In this document: positions 40,997 to 52,320 of the stretch, piece by piece
How the letters are laid out: every line of letters starts with the position of its first letter
How positions within the stretch are numbered: the stretch's first letter is position 1
From: Prochlorococcus marinus CUG1415
GTDB lineage: Bacteria > Cyanobacteriota > Cyanobacteriia > PCC-6307 > Cyanobiaceae
DNA: 64,000 nt
Reading direction: 5' to 3'
Assembly: GCF_017696015.1 (NCBI RefSeq)
Contig: NZ_JAAORL010000001.1
Span: forward strand, 682,001 to 746,000
Position numbers and translations under genes: made by a program
The notes under the pieces: model-generated
What the model was told of the DNA's origin: nothing
What the model saw: only the letters and a program-made list of their open reading frames with translations
The model's database searches: none

Positions 40997-43450
40997 GTGA
41001 CTAGTAGCGGGAACAATAAATTAATTAAGGATTGGATAAGACCTCTTCAGAAGTCTCTAACCATTGAAACGGAAAGTAAATTTATTAATACATTAGGAAG
41101 GACAAAATATTTTAATGATTATTTGTATGAATCATTGACAAAACTAGAAAATCTAAATCTCTCAGACGAATATCTGAGGATATTTAATGAATTTTCCAAA
41201 AAATATATTGAATATAATAAATTAGAAGTTAATCAAAGAAAAAGATTAATTATAGATACAAGAAAAAGTCTTTATAAACTTGGTAAAACTTTAGAAATAG
41301 AAAATTCTAATAATATTTCTAATACATTTATTTTGAATAAAATTGATTCAAGTTTATCTCTTGATTCAGATATAGCTTTAATAAAAAATGTTGGCAAAGT
41401 TTATAAAAATAAGCTTAATGAATTAGGTGTTTTTAATATAAAAGACCTAATTAATTATTTCCCACGAACATATTTAGACTATACGAACAGAGTTAAGATA
41501 ATAAATCTAAAACCAGATAATTTATATACTTGCATCGCTAATATTAAAAGATTTTATATTTATAAAAGTAAAAAGAATAGTAATTTATCAATAATGAACA
41601 TTGTAGTTTCTGATGAAACTTCTTCTATAAAGGTTACAAAATTTTTTTTAGGAAGGCGATTCCGATCTTATTCCTTCTTCGCTTCTCAAAAATCTTTGTA
41701 TACTTTGGGTACTAAATTAGCGATATCCGGCAAGGTTAAATTGACAGAGTATGGCAAAACTTTTGTAGATCCCCAGATTGAGATTCTTAAGGATAATAAT
41801 GATAATTTTAATTTCTCTGGAAAAATATTACCCTTATATTCATTAGCTGAAGCATTAACAAATATGAGTTTTATAAAACTCATGAAAAAGGTACTAATCT
41901 ATGCAAAGCAATATCCTGAAATTTTAAATAAAAAGCAACTTGATGCATTGTCTTTATTATCTAAAGGAGATTCTTTGATCAATATTCATTTACCACCAAC
42001 TCAAAAGGCACTTATTGAGTCAAAAAAACGTTTGGTTTTTGATGAGTTGTTCCTTCTGCAACTAAAGTTCCTACTTAGAAAAAGAAAGACGAAAAAAAAT
42101 ATAGTTGCCAAACAATTTCCTCAAAAAAAATCTTTACTAAAAGAATTTTTAAATACTTTCCCTTTTGAATTAACAAAATCTCAAGTCAAAGTTTTAAATG
42201 AAATCAAGAATGATTTAGCTAATCCCGTTCCAATGTCGAGACTGCTTCAGGGAGATGTGGGAAGTGGTAAAACTATTATTGCAATAGCATCTCTTTTAAT
42301 TGTTATTGAAAAAAATTTACAAGGTGCTTTTATGGCCCCTACTGAAGTATTGGCAGAACAACATTATAAAAATTTATTAAAGTATTTGAACCCACTTTTA
42401 GTGTCTATTGAGCTTCTTACAGGGAATACTCCTCAAAAAAAGAGAAAAGAAATTCTCTCTAATTTGAACAATGGACTAGTTGATATCCTTGTAGGTACTC
42501 ATGCATTATTTGAAGATAAAGTCATCTTTAATTCATTAGGGATGGTAGTAATTGATGAACAACATAGGTTTGGCGTGACTCAAAGAAATAGATTGCTAAA
42601 AAAAGGCGAGAATACTAACTTGTTATCAATGACAGCAACTCCAATTCCAAGAACTCTTGCGCTTTCTATTTATGGAGATTTAGATGTTAGTCAAATTACA
42701 GAACTTCCTCCTGGAAGAATTCCTATAACTACAAAAATAATTTCAGAAGATGATTTGACTAGTTTGTTCAAGATTGTTGAAGATGAGATCACTAAGGGAA
42801 GGCAAGCTTATGTAATTTTGCCACTGATAGAAGATTCAGAAAAAATGAATTTAAGGTCTGCAAAGAAAACATTTAAACATTTATCAGAAGAGGTTTTTTT
42901 TAAGAAAAAAGTTGGATTATTACATGGGAAATTAAATTCACAAGAAAAGAACGAAGTGATTAATTCTTTTTTAAAAAATGAAATTAATATATTGGTTTCA
43001 ACTACAGTAATTGAGGTTGGGATTGATGTGCCTAATGCCACTATTATGATTATTTATAACTCGGAAAGATTTGGATTGTCTCAACTACATCAATTAAGGG
43101 GAAGAGTTGGTAGGGGATCAACCAAGTCTTTTTGTTATCTAGTAACCTCGGATAAAAATGGATTAGAAAATAAGCGATTATGTGTTTTGCAAACATCTAA
43201 TGATGGTTTTTATATCGCCGAGAAAGACTTGGAGCTTAGAGGCCCAGGTCAGATTTTAGGATATAGACAATCTGGATTACCTGATTTTGTATTGGACAAT
43301 TTACCTAACAATAAATTCCTAATTGAAAAGGCAAGAGAAGAGGCTATTAGGGTTATTAATAATGATCCTGATTTAAAAGAAAATATAGTTTTAAGGAATA
43401 TATTAATTGATAATTCTGATAATAAATTCATTCATGATTTCTTGAATTGA
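40997..43450 (+). CDS. recG: ATP-dependent DNA helicase RecG
   Basis: 817 aa from a GTG start. An N-terminal cyanobacterial extension leads into the wedge/OB domain (about 135-290, with VGKVYKNKLNELGVFNIKDL). The helicase motifs are I LLQGDVGSGKT, II VVIDEQHRFG, III TATPIPRTLA, and V-VI TVIEVGIDVPNATIMI to QLRGRVGRG. The TRG motif region (ISEDDLTSLFKIVEDEI...) is present. RecG reverses stalled replication forks and processes R-loops. The length is normal for cyanobacterial RecG. Confidence 0.95.
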   Translation: MTSSGNNKLIKDWIRPLQKSLTIETESKFINTLGRTKYFNDYLYESLTKLENLNLSDEYLRIFNEFSKKYIEYNKLEVNQRKRLIIDTRKSLYKLGKTLEIENSNNISNTFILNKIDSSLSLDSDIALIKNVGKVYKNKLNELGVFNIKDLINYFPRTYLDYTNRVKIINLKPDNLYTCIANIKRFYIYKSKKNSNLSIMNIVVSDETSSIKVTKFFLGRRFRSYSFFASQKSLYTLGTKLAISGKVKLTEYGKTFVDPQIEILKDNNDNFNFSGKILPLYSLAEALTNMSFIKLMKKVLIYAKQYPEILNKKQLDALSLLSKGDSLINIHLPPTQKALIESKKRLVFDELFLLQLKFLLRKRKTKKNIVAKQFPQKKSLLKEFLNTFPFELTKSQVKVLNEIKNDLANPVPMSRLLQGDVGSGKTIIAIASLLIVIEKNLQGAFMAPTEVLAEQHYKNLLKYLNPLLVSIELLTGNTPQKKRKEILSNLNNGLVDILVGTHALFEDKVIFNSLGMVVIDEQHRFGVTQRNRLLKKGENTNLLSMTATPIPRTLALSIYGDLDVSQITELPPGRIPITTKIISEDDLTSLFKIVEDEITKGRQAYVILPLIEDSEKMNLRSAKKTFKHLSEEVFFKKKVGLLHGKLNSQEKNEVINSFLKNEINILVSTTVIEVGIDVPNATIMIIYNSERFGLSQLHQLRGRVGRGSTKSFCYLVTSDKNGLENKRLCVLQTSNDGFYIAEKDLELRGPGQILGYRQSGLPDFVLDNLPNNKFLIEKAREEAIRVINNDPDLKENIVLRNILIDNSDNKFIHDFLN

Positions 43451-43507
43451 AAAATATTATTGTCATTTTTTTAATATATGCAAATATAAATTAATTACAA
43501 ATTTTAA

Positions 43508-44191
43508 TTGAAAATTTGGAATAAAATACCAATTGAAGAGAATGGAGATAAATTAATATCTATACCTAGCTACTTCAATTTTTTTGATCCCCACCCTTAC
43601 TTTAATTTAGGAGCACCATATAAAGATAAAACTGCTCTTTGGAAATTAAGAAAGGAGGTCGTAAATAGATTAGTAAAAGTAAATGATTATTTGATATCTA
43701 AGAATAGTTTTTACCTTTTAATTTATGACGGTTGGCGACCTTTAGAAGTACAAGAATTTATGTTTAAAAGAGCCTTTTCTTTAGAGTGTGAAAAATTGGA
43801 TATTGATGTTTCTATAGAAAATATGAAATCTTATCCATATATTTTAAAAAAAGTTGAAAAATTTTGGGCATATCCTTCTTTCGACTCTAATTGTCCTCCT
43901 CCTCATTCAACTGGTGGAGCATTGGATGTTTGTTTATCAGATAAATACGGAAATCTTGTTGAAATGGGAAGCCAAGTTGATCAAATGGATAATTCTTCAA
44001 TTCCTAATTTTTATGAAAAAGTTAATAGTGAAGAAGCAATTATTTGGAATAGTAGAAGAAATTTATTAAGAGAAATTATGTCTAAATTTGGCTTCACTCA
44101 ACATCCAAATGAATGGTGGCATTTTAGTTATGGTGATCAATTATGGGCTTGGAAAAACAAAAAAGAAAATGCCCTCTATGGAAAAATCTAA
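43508..44191 (+). CDS. D-Ala-D-Ala dipeptidase, VanX/DdpX type (M15D)
   Basis: 227 aa from a TTG start. YDGWRPLEVQ supplies the catalytic Arg, PHSTGGALDV the zinc His and Asp (S-x-H-x-x-G-x-x-x-D), and EWWHFSYG the catalytic Glu and third zinc ligand. No signal peptide, so a cytoplasmic dipeptidase for cell-wall recycling is likely. It converges with sir (3-bp gap). Confidence 0.85.
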   Translation: MKIWNKIPIEENGDKLISIPSYFNFFDPHPYFNLGAPYKDKTALWKLRKEVVNRLVKVNDYLISKNSFYLLIYDGWRPLEVQEFMFKRAFSLECEKLDIDVSIENMKSYPYILKKVEKFWAYPSFDSNCPPPHSTGGALDVCLSDKYGNLVEMGSQVDQMDNSSIPNFYEKVNSEEAIIWNSRRNLLREIMSKFGFTQHPNEWWHFSYGDQLWAWKNKKENALYGKI

Positions 44192-44194
44192 ATT

Positions 44195-45982
44195 TTATTG
44201 AATTTTATTTAGTAAATTCATAATAGAACTTTCATCTTGCGTATTTATAAAATCTCCAAAATCTGAATCTGAACTGCTTTTCCAATAATCAAATAGTGGT
44301 TGAAGAGTTTTTTCTAAATCGTTTAGTTCCATTTTTTGTAAGAATGGTTTGGCTAACCTTTGTAGATTTTTACTACCCCCTAACCATAATTGGTATTTAT
44401 TTTGTCCACTCCCTACAAGTGCCAATTCTGCCATGTAAGGTCTTGTACATCCATTCGGACAACCTGTCATTCTAAATAAAATTGTTTTTTCTATTTTTAA
44501 ATCTAATAGTAACTTTTCAATCCTTTTAAGTACATCCGGTAAAATTCTTTCTGCTTCAGTCATCGCAAGACCACAAAGTGGTAAAGCTGGGCATGCCAAA
44601 GCGTGCCGTTGTATTTCATTAATTTCATCTAAATTGTCGTATCCAATTTTTGATAGAGCTTTTTTAATTGCACTTTTGTTTTTATTAGCGATATTACAAA
44701 GTAAAATATCTTGATTAGGTGTAAGTCTTAAATCAAGATTATATTTTTTTACGATACTAGTAATGGTATTCTTCTTCTCTCCGAATAATCTCCCTGATAA
44801 TAAAGGTAATCCTACGAAATAAGAGGTATTATTTTGTTTATGCCAACCTAGATAATCAATAAGAACTTTTTTGGGTTCTTTTCTGATTTTTTTAATTTCT
44901 TTTTTGAAGTACTTCTCTAGAAGTAACTTTTTGAACCATTTAATACCTTTTCTGTGGAGAAGGTATTTCATTCTTGAATTTTTCCTTGATTTTCTATCAC
45001 CATAATCTCTTTGAATAGCCACAATACTTTGTATTAATTCATAAATATCTTGTTCTTCAACATATCCAAGCGGATCTGCAATTCTGGCAAAAGTTTCTTC
45101 ATTATTATGTGTTCTACCCATCCCACCTCCAACATAGAAGTTGCAGCCCTCCAATTTTCCATCTTTAGAAGTAAAAGCAACTAATCCTATGTCATTAGTA
45201 AGAAGATCAACAGAATTATCTCCAGGAACTGTAACAGCGCATTTAAATTTCCTGGGTAAATAAGATGAACCATAGAGAGGTTCATCTTTTATTCCACTAA
45301 AAACATTATCTTTGAATTGTAGTCTCCTAATAGTTTCAATATCATTGTCAGGCTTTATGGTGTATTCTAAATCCCCATCAGCCCAAAGCTCTAAAAAAGT
45401 ACCTTGACCAGCTATTGGGGTAAGAAGGTCTGCAACTTTTTTAGCCAATGCTCTTGCAATATTGTAATCCTGAGAATTAAATGGAGCCGCTGGGGCCATT
45501 ACGTTTCTATTTATGTCTCCACATGCAGCTAATGTTGAGCCCATTGAATTTACAATTGTTTTAATTACTTCCTTTAGATTCTCCTTTCTAATGCCATGCA
45601 TTTGAAAGGCTTGTCTTGTAGTTGCTCTTAATGATCCATTACCTAGTTTGTCAGATAATTCATCTAATGCTAAAAATAATTTCCCAGGAATTTCCCCTCC
45701 TGGACTTCTTAACCTAAGCATCATTTGCCAATCTTTACTTTTCCCAGGTTTTCTATTCTCCCTGTTATCTTGTTGATAGCTACCATGAAATTTTAATAAT
45801 TGAACTGCATCATTAGTAAAATGATCACTATCATTAATTAATTCAGTAGCAAGGGGCTCCCTAAGAAAGTGGCTACTTTTTTTGAAATTTTCAAATTTAG
45901 ATACTTCTAATCCATTTGCTAAGCAAACAGTTTCTTCTTTGGCAGAATCTTTTTTCTTTTTTACTTTCTCAACCTTGATCAA
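44195..45982 (-). CDS. sir: ferredoxin-dependent sulfite reductase
   Basis: 595 aa. The [4Fe-4S]-siroheme cysteines are CPALPLC and, further on, CPNGC in RMTGCPNGCTRPYMAEL. Two NIR/SIR half-repeats (about 85-150 and 390-450) are present, with GDINRNVMAPAAPF typical of Sir rather than NirA. It reduces sulfite to sulfide with ferredoxin for cysteine synthesis. Divergent from glyS. Confidence 0.93.
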   Translation of the reverse strand: MIKVEKVKKKKDSAKEETVCLANGLEVSKFENFKKSSHFLREPLATELINDSDHFTNDAVQLLKFHGSYQQDNRENRKPGKSKDWQMMLRLRSPGGEIPGKLFLALDELSDKLGNGSLRATTRQAFQMHGIRKENLKEVIKTIVNSMGSTLAACGDINRNVMAPAAPFNSQDYNIARALAKKVADLLTPIAGQGTFLELWADGDLEYTIKPDNDIETIRRLQFKDNVFSGIKDEPLYGSSYLPRKFKCAVTVPGDNSVDLLTNDIGLVAFTSKDGKLEGCNFYVGGGMGRTHNNEETFARIADPLGYVEEQDIYELIQSIVAIQRDYGDRKSRKNSRMKYLLHRKGIKWFKKLLLEKYFKKEIKKIRKEPKKVLIDYLGWHKQNNTSYFVGLPLLSGRLFGEKKNTITSIVKKYNLDLRLTPNQDILLCNIANKNKSAIKKALSKIGYDNLDEINEIQRHALACPALPLCGLAMTEAERILPDVLKRIEKLLLDLKIEKTILFRMTGCPNGCTRPYMAELALVGSGQNKYQLWLGGSKNLQRLAKPFLQKMELNDLEKTLQPLFDYWKSSSDSDFGDFINTQDESSIMNLLNKIQ

Positions 45983-46069
45983 AGGACCAAAACATATCTC
46001 TTTTTATACATTAGCGAAAAGCTTATTTAACCGGTAGTAAATTATAGTAAAAGAAATCATATTATTTTC

Positions 46070-48232
46070 TTGTCTAAATATTTACTTGAGATAGGAACCG
46101 AAGAGTTGCCAGCAGAATTTTCTCAATCTGTTCTTGATCAATTTAATTCTCTAATAGAATTTGAATTGAAAAAAAAACTTATTAAATATAACAATATTCT
46201 TGTTACCTCTACACCAAGGAGGATAGTTCTATTTGTAGAAGGCTTAATCGATTACGCAGAAGACAAAACTATATTGAGAAAAGGACCTAAAGCAAATTCA
46301 GCTTTTTTGAATGGGTCTCCTACTAATGCTGCTTTGGGCTTTGCGAATAGTCTAGGTGTAGATGTAGGTGAGCTAGAAATAAAAAATACAGAAAAGGGTG
46401 ATTTTGTTTTTGGAAAGAGAATTGAGAAGGGACAATCAACAAGAATTTCGTTGTCTTCAATTATTCCTAAATTAGTGAATAGTCTTCAAGGCCCTCGATT
46501 TATGAAATGGGGTACTGGGAACATAAAATTTTCTAGACCTATTAGGTGGATTACCTCTCTTTACAATGATGAAATTCTTGATTTTTCATTTGATGAATGT
46601 GATCCAAATTTCCAAATAAGTAATAAATCAAAAAGCCATAGACTCTTAAATAAAGTTTTTGAAGTTCAGAATCCTGATAATTTTTTTGAATTAATGAAAC
46701 AAAATAGGGTATTAGTTGAGCGAAACGCAAGAAAAGAAAAAATTGAAAGTCTTATAAATCAGGAATCTAAATCACTAAATCTAAATCCTGACTTATCTGA
46801 AGGATTGCTTAATGAATTAACTGATTTAGTTGAATGGCCAGAATTAATCATTGGTAAATTTAGTGAGGAATTTCTTGATCTGCCTGTTGAGGTTCTTTCA
46901 AAGGTAATGAAATGTCATCAGAGATATGTTCCTCTTTTATTAACAAATAATACTTTTTCTAAACTAGATTTAAGCTCTGAAAAAATCATTAGTACAAATT
47001 TTTTCGTTATTTCAAATGGACTTAAAGAATCAAATAATAATATTGCTAAGGGTAATGAGAAAGTTTTGAGAGCAAGGTTTTCAGATGCAAAGTTTTTTGT
47101 AGAAAGTGATAAGAAAGTTGCTTCAATTGAAAGAAATGAAAAACTTAAATCTGTTTCTTATTTGGAAGGACTGGGTGATGTTTTTCAGAGAGTAGAGAGA
47201 ATTAAAGAAGTTACTAAAAAAGTTCTTCTATTTTTAAATGATAAGTCTTTAGAAAATAACAAAATAATAGAAGCGGCTAGATACTGTAAAAACGACTTGT
47301 GTAGCGAAATTGTTTATGAATTCCCAGATTTGCAAGGAATAATGGGTGGTAAATATCTCAAGAATGAAGGATTTAGTGAGGATGTTTGTTTGGCTGTAGC
47401 TGAACATTATTTACCTTCTTTTTATAAAGATGCTTTGCCCTCTACTAAATATGGTGCAATAGTTTCTATCTCAGATAAGATTGAAACTTTAATAAGTATA
47501 TTTATTTCTGGGAAGCGCCCAAGTGGATCTTCTGATCCATATGCTTTGAGAAGAAATTTGAATGGAGTGATTAAAATAATTTGGGATTATGAATTTGATT
47601 TGCCTTTAGTTAATTTGTTTAACGAACTTATTGAATTTTGGGAAATCGGATTCCCTAATTTGAACTTCTCAAAAGAGAAAGTTTTAAATGATTTAAATGA
47701 ATTCTTAGTTCAAAGAATTGTTAGTCATCTCGAAGAATTATCACTTAGTAAAGAATTAATAAAGGCCGTTTGCTCCTCCGATCAATTGTCTCAAAAAAGA
47801 ATATTGAATATTGTTGATCTAAAGAATAGGATTAAATCTATTGTCACTTTTAAAGAAAAAGAAACTTTTTTTGTGATCCAGAAGGTAATTAACAGGGCAA
47901 GCAAATTAGCTAATAACAGTAATCTATCTACAGAAGTTCTTTCAACAGGAGATTACGTAAACACTAAACTTTTTGAAAAAGAATGTGAATTGAAAGTATT
48001 TGAATTTATTAGAGAATTAGAAAAACTTTTTTCAGAAGGTCATTGCAATTATTTGAAACTTCTAAATTTATTCGAGATTAATATAAACACTATTGAGGAT
48101 TTATTTGATAATGAAAAGGGAGTTCTGATAATGTCAGAGGATATAAACATCAGAAATAATAGACTCAATTTATTGAGCCTAATTAGAAATTATTCTTTAA
48201 AGATCGCTGACTTTACACTTTTGAACTCTTAA
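46070..48232 (+). CDS. glyS: glycyl-tRNA synthetase beta subunit
   Basis: 720 aa from a TTG start (LLEIGTEELPAEF follows at once, as in all GlyS). MGGKYLKNEGFSEDVCLAVAEHY and RPSGSSDPYALRR are family blocks; the C-terminal anticodon-binding domain is complete. It works with GlyQ (not in the window) as an alpha2-beta2 enzyme. The last 20 bp overlap the convergent chlP. Confidence 0.95.
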   Translation: MSKYLLEIGTEELPAEFSQSVLDQFNSLIEFELKKKLIKYNNILVTSTPRRIVLFVEGLIDYAEDKTILRKGPKANSAFLNGSPTNAALGFANSLGVDVGELEIKNTEKGDFVFGKRIEKGQSTRISLSSIIPKLVNSLQGPRFMKWGTGNIKFSRPIRWITSLYNDEILDFSFDECDPNFQISNKSKSHRLLNKVFEVQNPDNFFELMKQNRVLVERNARKEKIESLINQESKSLNLNPDLSEGLLNELTDLVEWPELIIGKFSEEFLDLPVEVLSKVMKCHQRYVPLLLTNNTFSKLDLSSEKIISTNFFVISNGLKESNNNIAKGNEKVLRARFSDAKFFVESDKKVASIERNEKLKSVSYLEGLGDVFQRVERIKEVTKKVLLFLNDKSLENNKIIEAARYCKNDLCSEIVYEFPDLQGIMGGKYLKNEGFSEDVCLAVAEHYLPSFYKDALPSTKYGAIVSISDKIETLISIFISGKRPSGSSDPYALRRNLNGVIKIIWDYEFDLPLVNLFNELIEFWEIGFPNLNFSKEKVLNDLNEFLVQRIVSHLEELSLSKELIKAVCSSDQLSQKRILNIVDLKNRIKSIVTFKEKETFFVIQKVINRASKLANNSNLSTEVLSTGDYVNTKLFEKECELKVFEFIRELEKLFSEGHCNYLKLLNLFEININTIEDLFDNEKGVLIMSEDINIRNNRLNLLSLIRNYSLKIADFTLLNS

Positions 48233-49553
48233 CTTTAATCCCACCCTTAATTGAGTATTTTTCAAGCATTTTTTCAACTTCTTTCTCTTCTCTCACAGCA
48301 CTATCAACAGGTTTGTAGTTTAATGGGGCAAGTGCTTTACCTCTTAAAATTGATCCAAGAGTAAGCAAAGTAAGTTTAATTTGCTGTATTGGTTTCATTG
48401 CAACAACTTTTTTATATAAATAACTATCAAAAGTGAGTCTTTGAACGTCCATATCATCACACATTTCTACAAAAGCTTCTCTAGCAGAATCGTTCCTATA
48501 AAATATGTTTTGTAGAATTTCTAGAACCTTATATGTGGCTCCATACTTTTTATCCCATTTTTTTAAGTAATTTTTTAAATCATTTTCTGAAGGTATAATT
48601 TCTCCATTTTTTGAAGCTTCAACAATTTCTTCTGCACACATTCTTCCACTTTTTGCAGCAAAATATATTCCCTCTCCAGAACTCTTAGTAACATAACCAG
48701 CAGCATCTCCTACTAAAGCCATTCTCCCAACAACTCTTCTAGGCCTAGGATGCTCAGGAATAGGATGAGCCTCTACTTTGATAACCTCCCCATTTACAAG
48801 CCTTTTTTTTGCTCTATTCCTTACTCCTTCCTGAAGCCCCTTTATTAAGGATTGATTCTTCTGCATTGTCCCTGTTCCAACGGCAACATGATCATATTTA
48901 GGGAATACCCAACCATAAAAGTCAGGAGAGACGTCAGTGCCTACATACATTTCAGCAAGATCTTCATAGTAGCTCATTTCTTCTTTGGGTAATTTAATTC
49001 TTTCCTGAAACGCTATAGCTACTTTGTAATCGCCTGCATCCATAGCTTTAGCAACTCTACTATTAGCTCCGTCTGCACCAATTAAAAGGTCTACTGTCAG
49101 TTCCTTCAGTTCTCCTTTTTTATCTCCAGATGAATAATCAGAATATGTAAGTTTATATGGACCTTGGTTGTTATTTCCAGTCTCTATTGAAGTAACTAAT
49201 CCATTTATTAATGTGGCACCAAGATCTGAGGCTCTGTTGCGCATGAAAGCATCCATGACTTCTCTTCTGCACATTCCTATAAATTCATTATCACTTTTGC
49301 CATAAACCTTATCTAAACTTATATCTACTTCTCTATTTGAAGGAGAGATCATTCGCATATGCCTTACTTTTCTATCAATAATCGACTCTGGCAAATCAAA
49401 TTCCTCTACCATACAAAGAGGAATAGCTCCTCCGCAGGGTTTTGCATTGTCTAATTTTCTCTCGAAGAGCCAAGTTTTTATTCCAGATTTAGCAAGTATT
49501 TCTGCAGCACATGAACCACTTGGACCCCCTCCAATAACAGCGACCCTCAACAT
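48213..49553 (-). CDS. chlP: geranylgeranyl reductase ChlP
   Basis: 446 aa. The FAD-binding motif VIGGGPSGSCAAEILAKSG is at the N-terminus and GDAAGYVTKSSGEGIYFA in the middle. GMCRREVMDAFMR and YYEDLAEMYVG are typical of ChlP. It reduces geranylgeranyl to phytyl groups for chlorophyll and tocopherol at the thylakoid membrane. Divergent from the VanY gene. Confidence 0.95.
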   Translation of the reverse strand: MLRVAVIGGGPSGSCAAEILAKSGIKTWLFERKLDNAKPCGGAIPLCMVEEFDLPESIIDRKVRHMRMISPSNREVDISLDKVYGKSDNEFIGMCRREVMDAFMRNRASDLGATLINGLVTSIETGNNNQGPYKLTYSDYSSGDKKGELKELTVDLLIGADGANSRVAKAMDAGDYKVAIAFQERIKLPKEEMSYYEDLAEMYVGTDVSPDFYGWVFPKYDHVAVGTGTMQKNQSLIKGLQEGVRNRAKKRLVNGEVIKVEAHPIPEHPRPRRVVGRMALVGDAAGYVTKSSGEGIYFAAKSGRMCAEEIVEASKNGEIIPSENDLKNYLKKWDKKYGATYKVLEILQNIFYRNDSAREAFVEMCDDMDVQRLTFDSYLYKKVVAMKPIQQIKLTLLTLGSILRGKALAPLNYKPVDSAVREEKEVEKMLEKYSIKGGIKVKSSKV

Positions 49554-49669
49554 ATGAAAAAAAAATAATACTATATTTAAACCTACATCTTTTTTGCTTA
49601 TAAAAGTGCATTTCTTAAAATAATAGTTAATATCGAAATATGTTTTCCAAATTCACCTCATAATAAATA

Positions 49670-50383
49670 TTGGAACAAAACAAAGATATAAATCAACTTG
49701 ATATACCGCTCGCCAAGAGAACTTACTTATATAAATCTAATTCAATATTTTTCAAAAAATTATTTATATTGTCTCCATTCCTTTTCATTCTCTTTTCTAT
49801 CACTGGATTTAGAATGATTAGGAATATAGAACTAGAGCCTCTTAATAATCGTAATGTTCAGGCTGAGAGAAATCACGATCATAGGATTTTGGGCCATCTA
49901 CCCTATAACGAAATTCCCAAGAATAAACTAGCTTTAATTGAGCCAAATATTGAAGTTCATATTGATATGCGTGATTCTCTATTGAAAATGAGAGAAGAGG
50001 CGATAAAGGATGGGATATATTTGGTCTTCTTGAGCGGTTTTAGATCAATAAATTTGCAAAACGATATTTTTTATTCTTTAAAATCTATTAGAAATCAAGA
50101 AGCGTCAGAGAGAGCAAGAGTTTCAGCTCCGCCTGGATATTCTGAGCATAGTACTGGTTTTGCAATTGATATTGGTGATGGTACTCAAAGAGAAACAGAC
50201 TTTGAGATCGAATTCGAAAATACTGATGCCTTTAGATGGTTAATAAAGAATGCAGCAAAGTATCATTTTAAGCTGTCGTTCAACAAAAATAATAAATATA
50301 TAGATTACGAACCCTGGCATTGGAGGTATGAAGGCTCAATTGAAGCTTTAAAAATTTTTGAAACTTCAAATAGAGAATTATAA
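49670..50383 (+). CDS. membrane-anchored D,D-carboxypeptidase, VanY type (M15B)
   Basis: 237 aa from a TTG start. One membrane anchor (about 30-46) is followed by a periplasmic catalytic domain with SGFRSINLQ, then SEHSTGFAIDIGD (zinc His and Asp) and EPWHWRY (Glu and His). It should trim D-Ala from peptidoglycan stem peptides. It is a second M15 enzyme within 6 kb of the VanX-like gene, of a different subfamily. Confidence 0.85.
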   Translation: MEQNKDINQLDIPLAKRTYLYKSNSIFFKKLFILSPFLFILFSITGFRMIRNIELEPLNNRNVQAERNHDHRILGHLPYNEIPKNKLALIEPNIEVHIDMRDSLLKMREEAIKDGIYLVFLSGFRSINLQNDIFYSLKSIRNQEASERARVSAPPGYSEHSTGFAIDIGDGTQRETDFEIEFENTDAFRWLIKNAAKYHFKLSFNKNNKYIDYEPWHWRYEGSIEALKIFETSNREL

Positions 50384-50512
50384 TTTTAATTAATCTATAA
50401 TATTAATCAATATGATTATTTTTTTCAAAGTCTTCAAGAGAAAATTCTCATAATAAGCATTCTTTGAGTTAGCCTTAATTTAGTCAATCTATTATTTATA
50501 TAAATTTTATAA

Positions 50513-52309
50513 ATGTCATCTTCAATAAAAGAAATTAGGAATGTTGCAATTATTGCCCATGTAGATCATGGGAAGACAACTCTTGTGGATGCATTGTTAT
50601 CTCAATCGGGAATATTTAGAGACAATGAGGTTATTCCTACATGTGTAATGGATTCAAATGATCTTGAAAGAGAAAGAGGAATAACAATACTCTCAAAAAA
50701 TACAGCAGTTAACTATAAAGACACCAGAATTAATATTATAGATACACCAGGACATGCAGATTTTGGGGGAGAAGTCGAAAGGGTTTTGGGAATGGTTGAT
50801 GGTTGTTTGCTAATTGTTGATGCAAATGAGGGACCGATGCCTCAAACAAGATTTGTTTTAAAAAAAGCATTAGAAAAAGGACTTAGACCTATAGTCTTTG
50901 TAAATAAAATTGATAGACCAAGAGTAGTACCAGAAATAGCGATTGATAAGGTTCTTGATTTGTTCTTAGAATTAGGAGCTGATGATGATCAATGTGATTT
51001 CCCTTATCTTTTTGGAAGCGGCCTATCTGGTTTCGCAAAAGAAGAAATGGAATCTAATAGTGACAATATGATGCCTCTTTTTGAAGCTATTATCAGACAC
51101 GTTCCACCTCCAGTAGGCGACTCAAATAAGCCTCTTCAGCTACAAATAACTACTTTGGACTATTCTGATTTCTTAGGGAGAATTGTAATTGGAAAAATTC
51201 ATAATGGAACTGTAAAAAATGGTCAACAAGCTAGTTTAATTAAAGAAAATGGAAAAACTATTAAAGGTAAGGTTAGTAAATTATTAGGATTTGAAGGATT
51301 ACAAAGAATAGATATAAATGAAGCATTTGCAGGTGATATTGTTGCTGTTGCTGGTTTTGATGACGTTAATATTGGCGAGACCATAGCATGTCCCGATTCT
51401 CCTCACCCTCTTCCATTAATCAAAGTTGATGAACCTACCTTAAATATGACTTTTGTTGTCAATGATTCCCCTTTTGCAGGGAAAGAAGGGAAATTCGTTA
51501 CTAGTAGACAATTAAAAAATAGATTGGAGAGGGAACTTTTAACAAATGTTGCCTTAAGGGTGGAAGAAACTGATTCTCCGGACAGGTTCTCAGTTTCAGG
51601 GAGAGGAGAATTGCATCTAGGGATTTTGATTGAAACCATGAGAAGAGAGGGGTTTGAATTTCAAATCTCACAACCTCAGGTAATTTTTAGAGAAATTGAT
51701 AATGTTCAATGTGAGCCTATAGAGACTTTGGTTTTAGATGTCCCTGAAGCTTCTGTTGGTTCATGTATAGAGAAACTTGGATCGAGAAAGGCAGAGATGA
51801 AAAATATGCAGACAAGCTCAGATGGGAGAACTCAATTAGAATTCCTTGTCCCATCAAGAGGACTAATTGGATTTCGTGGTGAATTTGTTCGTATAACACG
51901 AGGTGAAGGTATCATGAGTCACTCTTTTTACGAATATAAAGCTAAAACAGGAAATTTTGAAACTAGGAGAAATGGAGTCCTTATAGCTTTTGAGGAGGGA
52001 GTGGCTACATTTTATGCATTAAAGAATGCTGAAGATAGGGGGGTCTATTTTATTAAACCTGGTGTTAAAGTTTATAAAGGAATGATAATTGGAGAGAATA
52101 ATCGACCTCAAGATCTTGAGTTAAATATATGTAAAACTAAGCAGTTGACTAATATGAGGTCTGCAGGGGCAGAAGAACTTGATACTTTGCAGTCACCTGT
52201 TGATATTACCCTCGAACGAGCACTTGAATATATTGGTCCTGATGAAATGCTAGAGGTGACACCGGATTCAATACGAATGAGAAAAATAAATAAGAAGAAA
52301 AAATATTAA
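50513..52309 (+). CDS. typA: ribosome-associated GTPase TypA/BipA
   Basis: 598 aa. The G motifs are [27 protein letters not shown] and GSGLSGFA. The EF-G-like domains III and V and the TypA C-terminal domain ([19 protein letters not shown]) are present. TypA acts on ribosomes under stress. DUF309, lptB and ccsA follow on the same strand. Confidence 0.96.
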   Translation: MSSSIKEIRNVAIIAHVDHGKTTLVDALLSQSGIFRDNEVIPTCVMDSNDLERERGITILSKNTAVNYKDTRINIIDTPGHADFGGEVERVLGMVDGCLLIVDANEGPMPQTRFVLKKALEKGLRPIVFVNKIDRPRVVPEIAIDKVLDLFLELGADDDQCDFPYLFGSGLSGFAKEEMESNSDNMMPLFEAIIRHVPPPVGDSNKPLQLQITTLDYSDFLGRIVIGKIHNGTVKNGQQASLIKENGKTIKGKVSKLLGFEGLQRIDINEAFAGDIVAVAGFDDVNIGETIACPDSPHPLPLIKVDEPTLNMTFVVNDSPFAGKEGKFVTSRQLKNRLERELLTNVALRVEETDSPDRFSVSGRGELHLGILIETMRREGFEFQISQPQVIFREIDNVQCEPIETLVLDVPEASVGSCIEKLGSRKAEMKNMQTSSDGRTQLEFLVPSRGLIGFRGEFVRITRGEGIMSHSFYEYKAKTGNFETRRNGVLIAFEEGVATFYALKNAEDRGVYFIKPGVKVYKGMIIGENNRPQDLELNICKTKQLTNMRSAGAEELDTLQSPVDITLERALEYIGPDEMLEVTPDSIRMRKINKKKKY

Positions 52310-52320
52310 TAATTAATTTC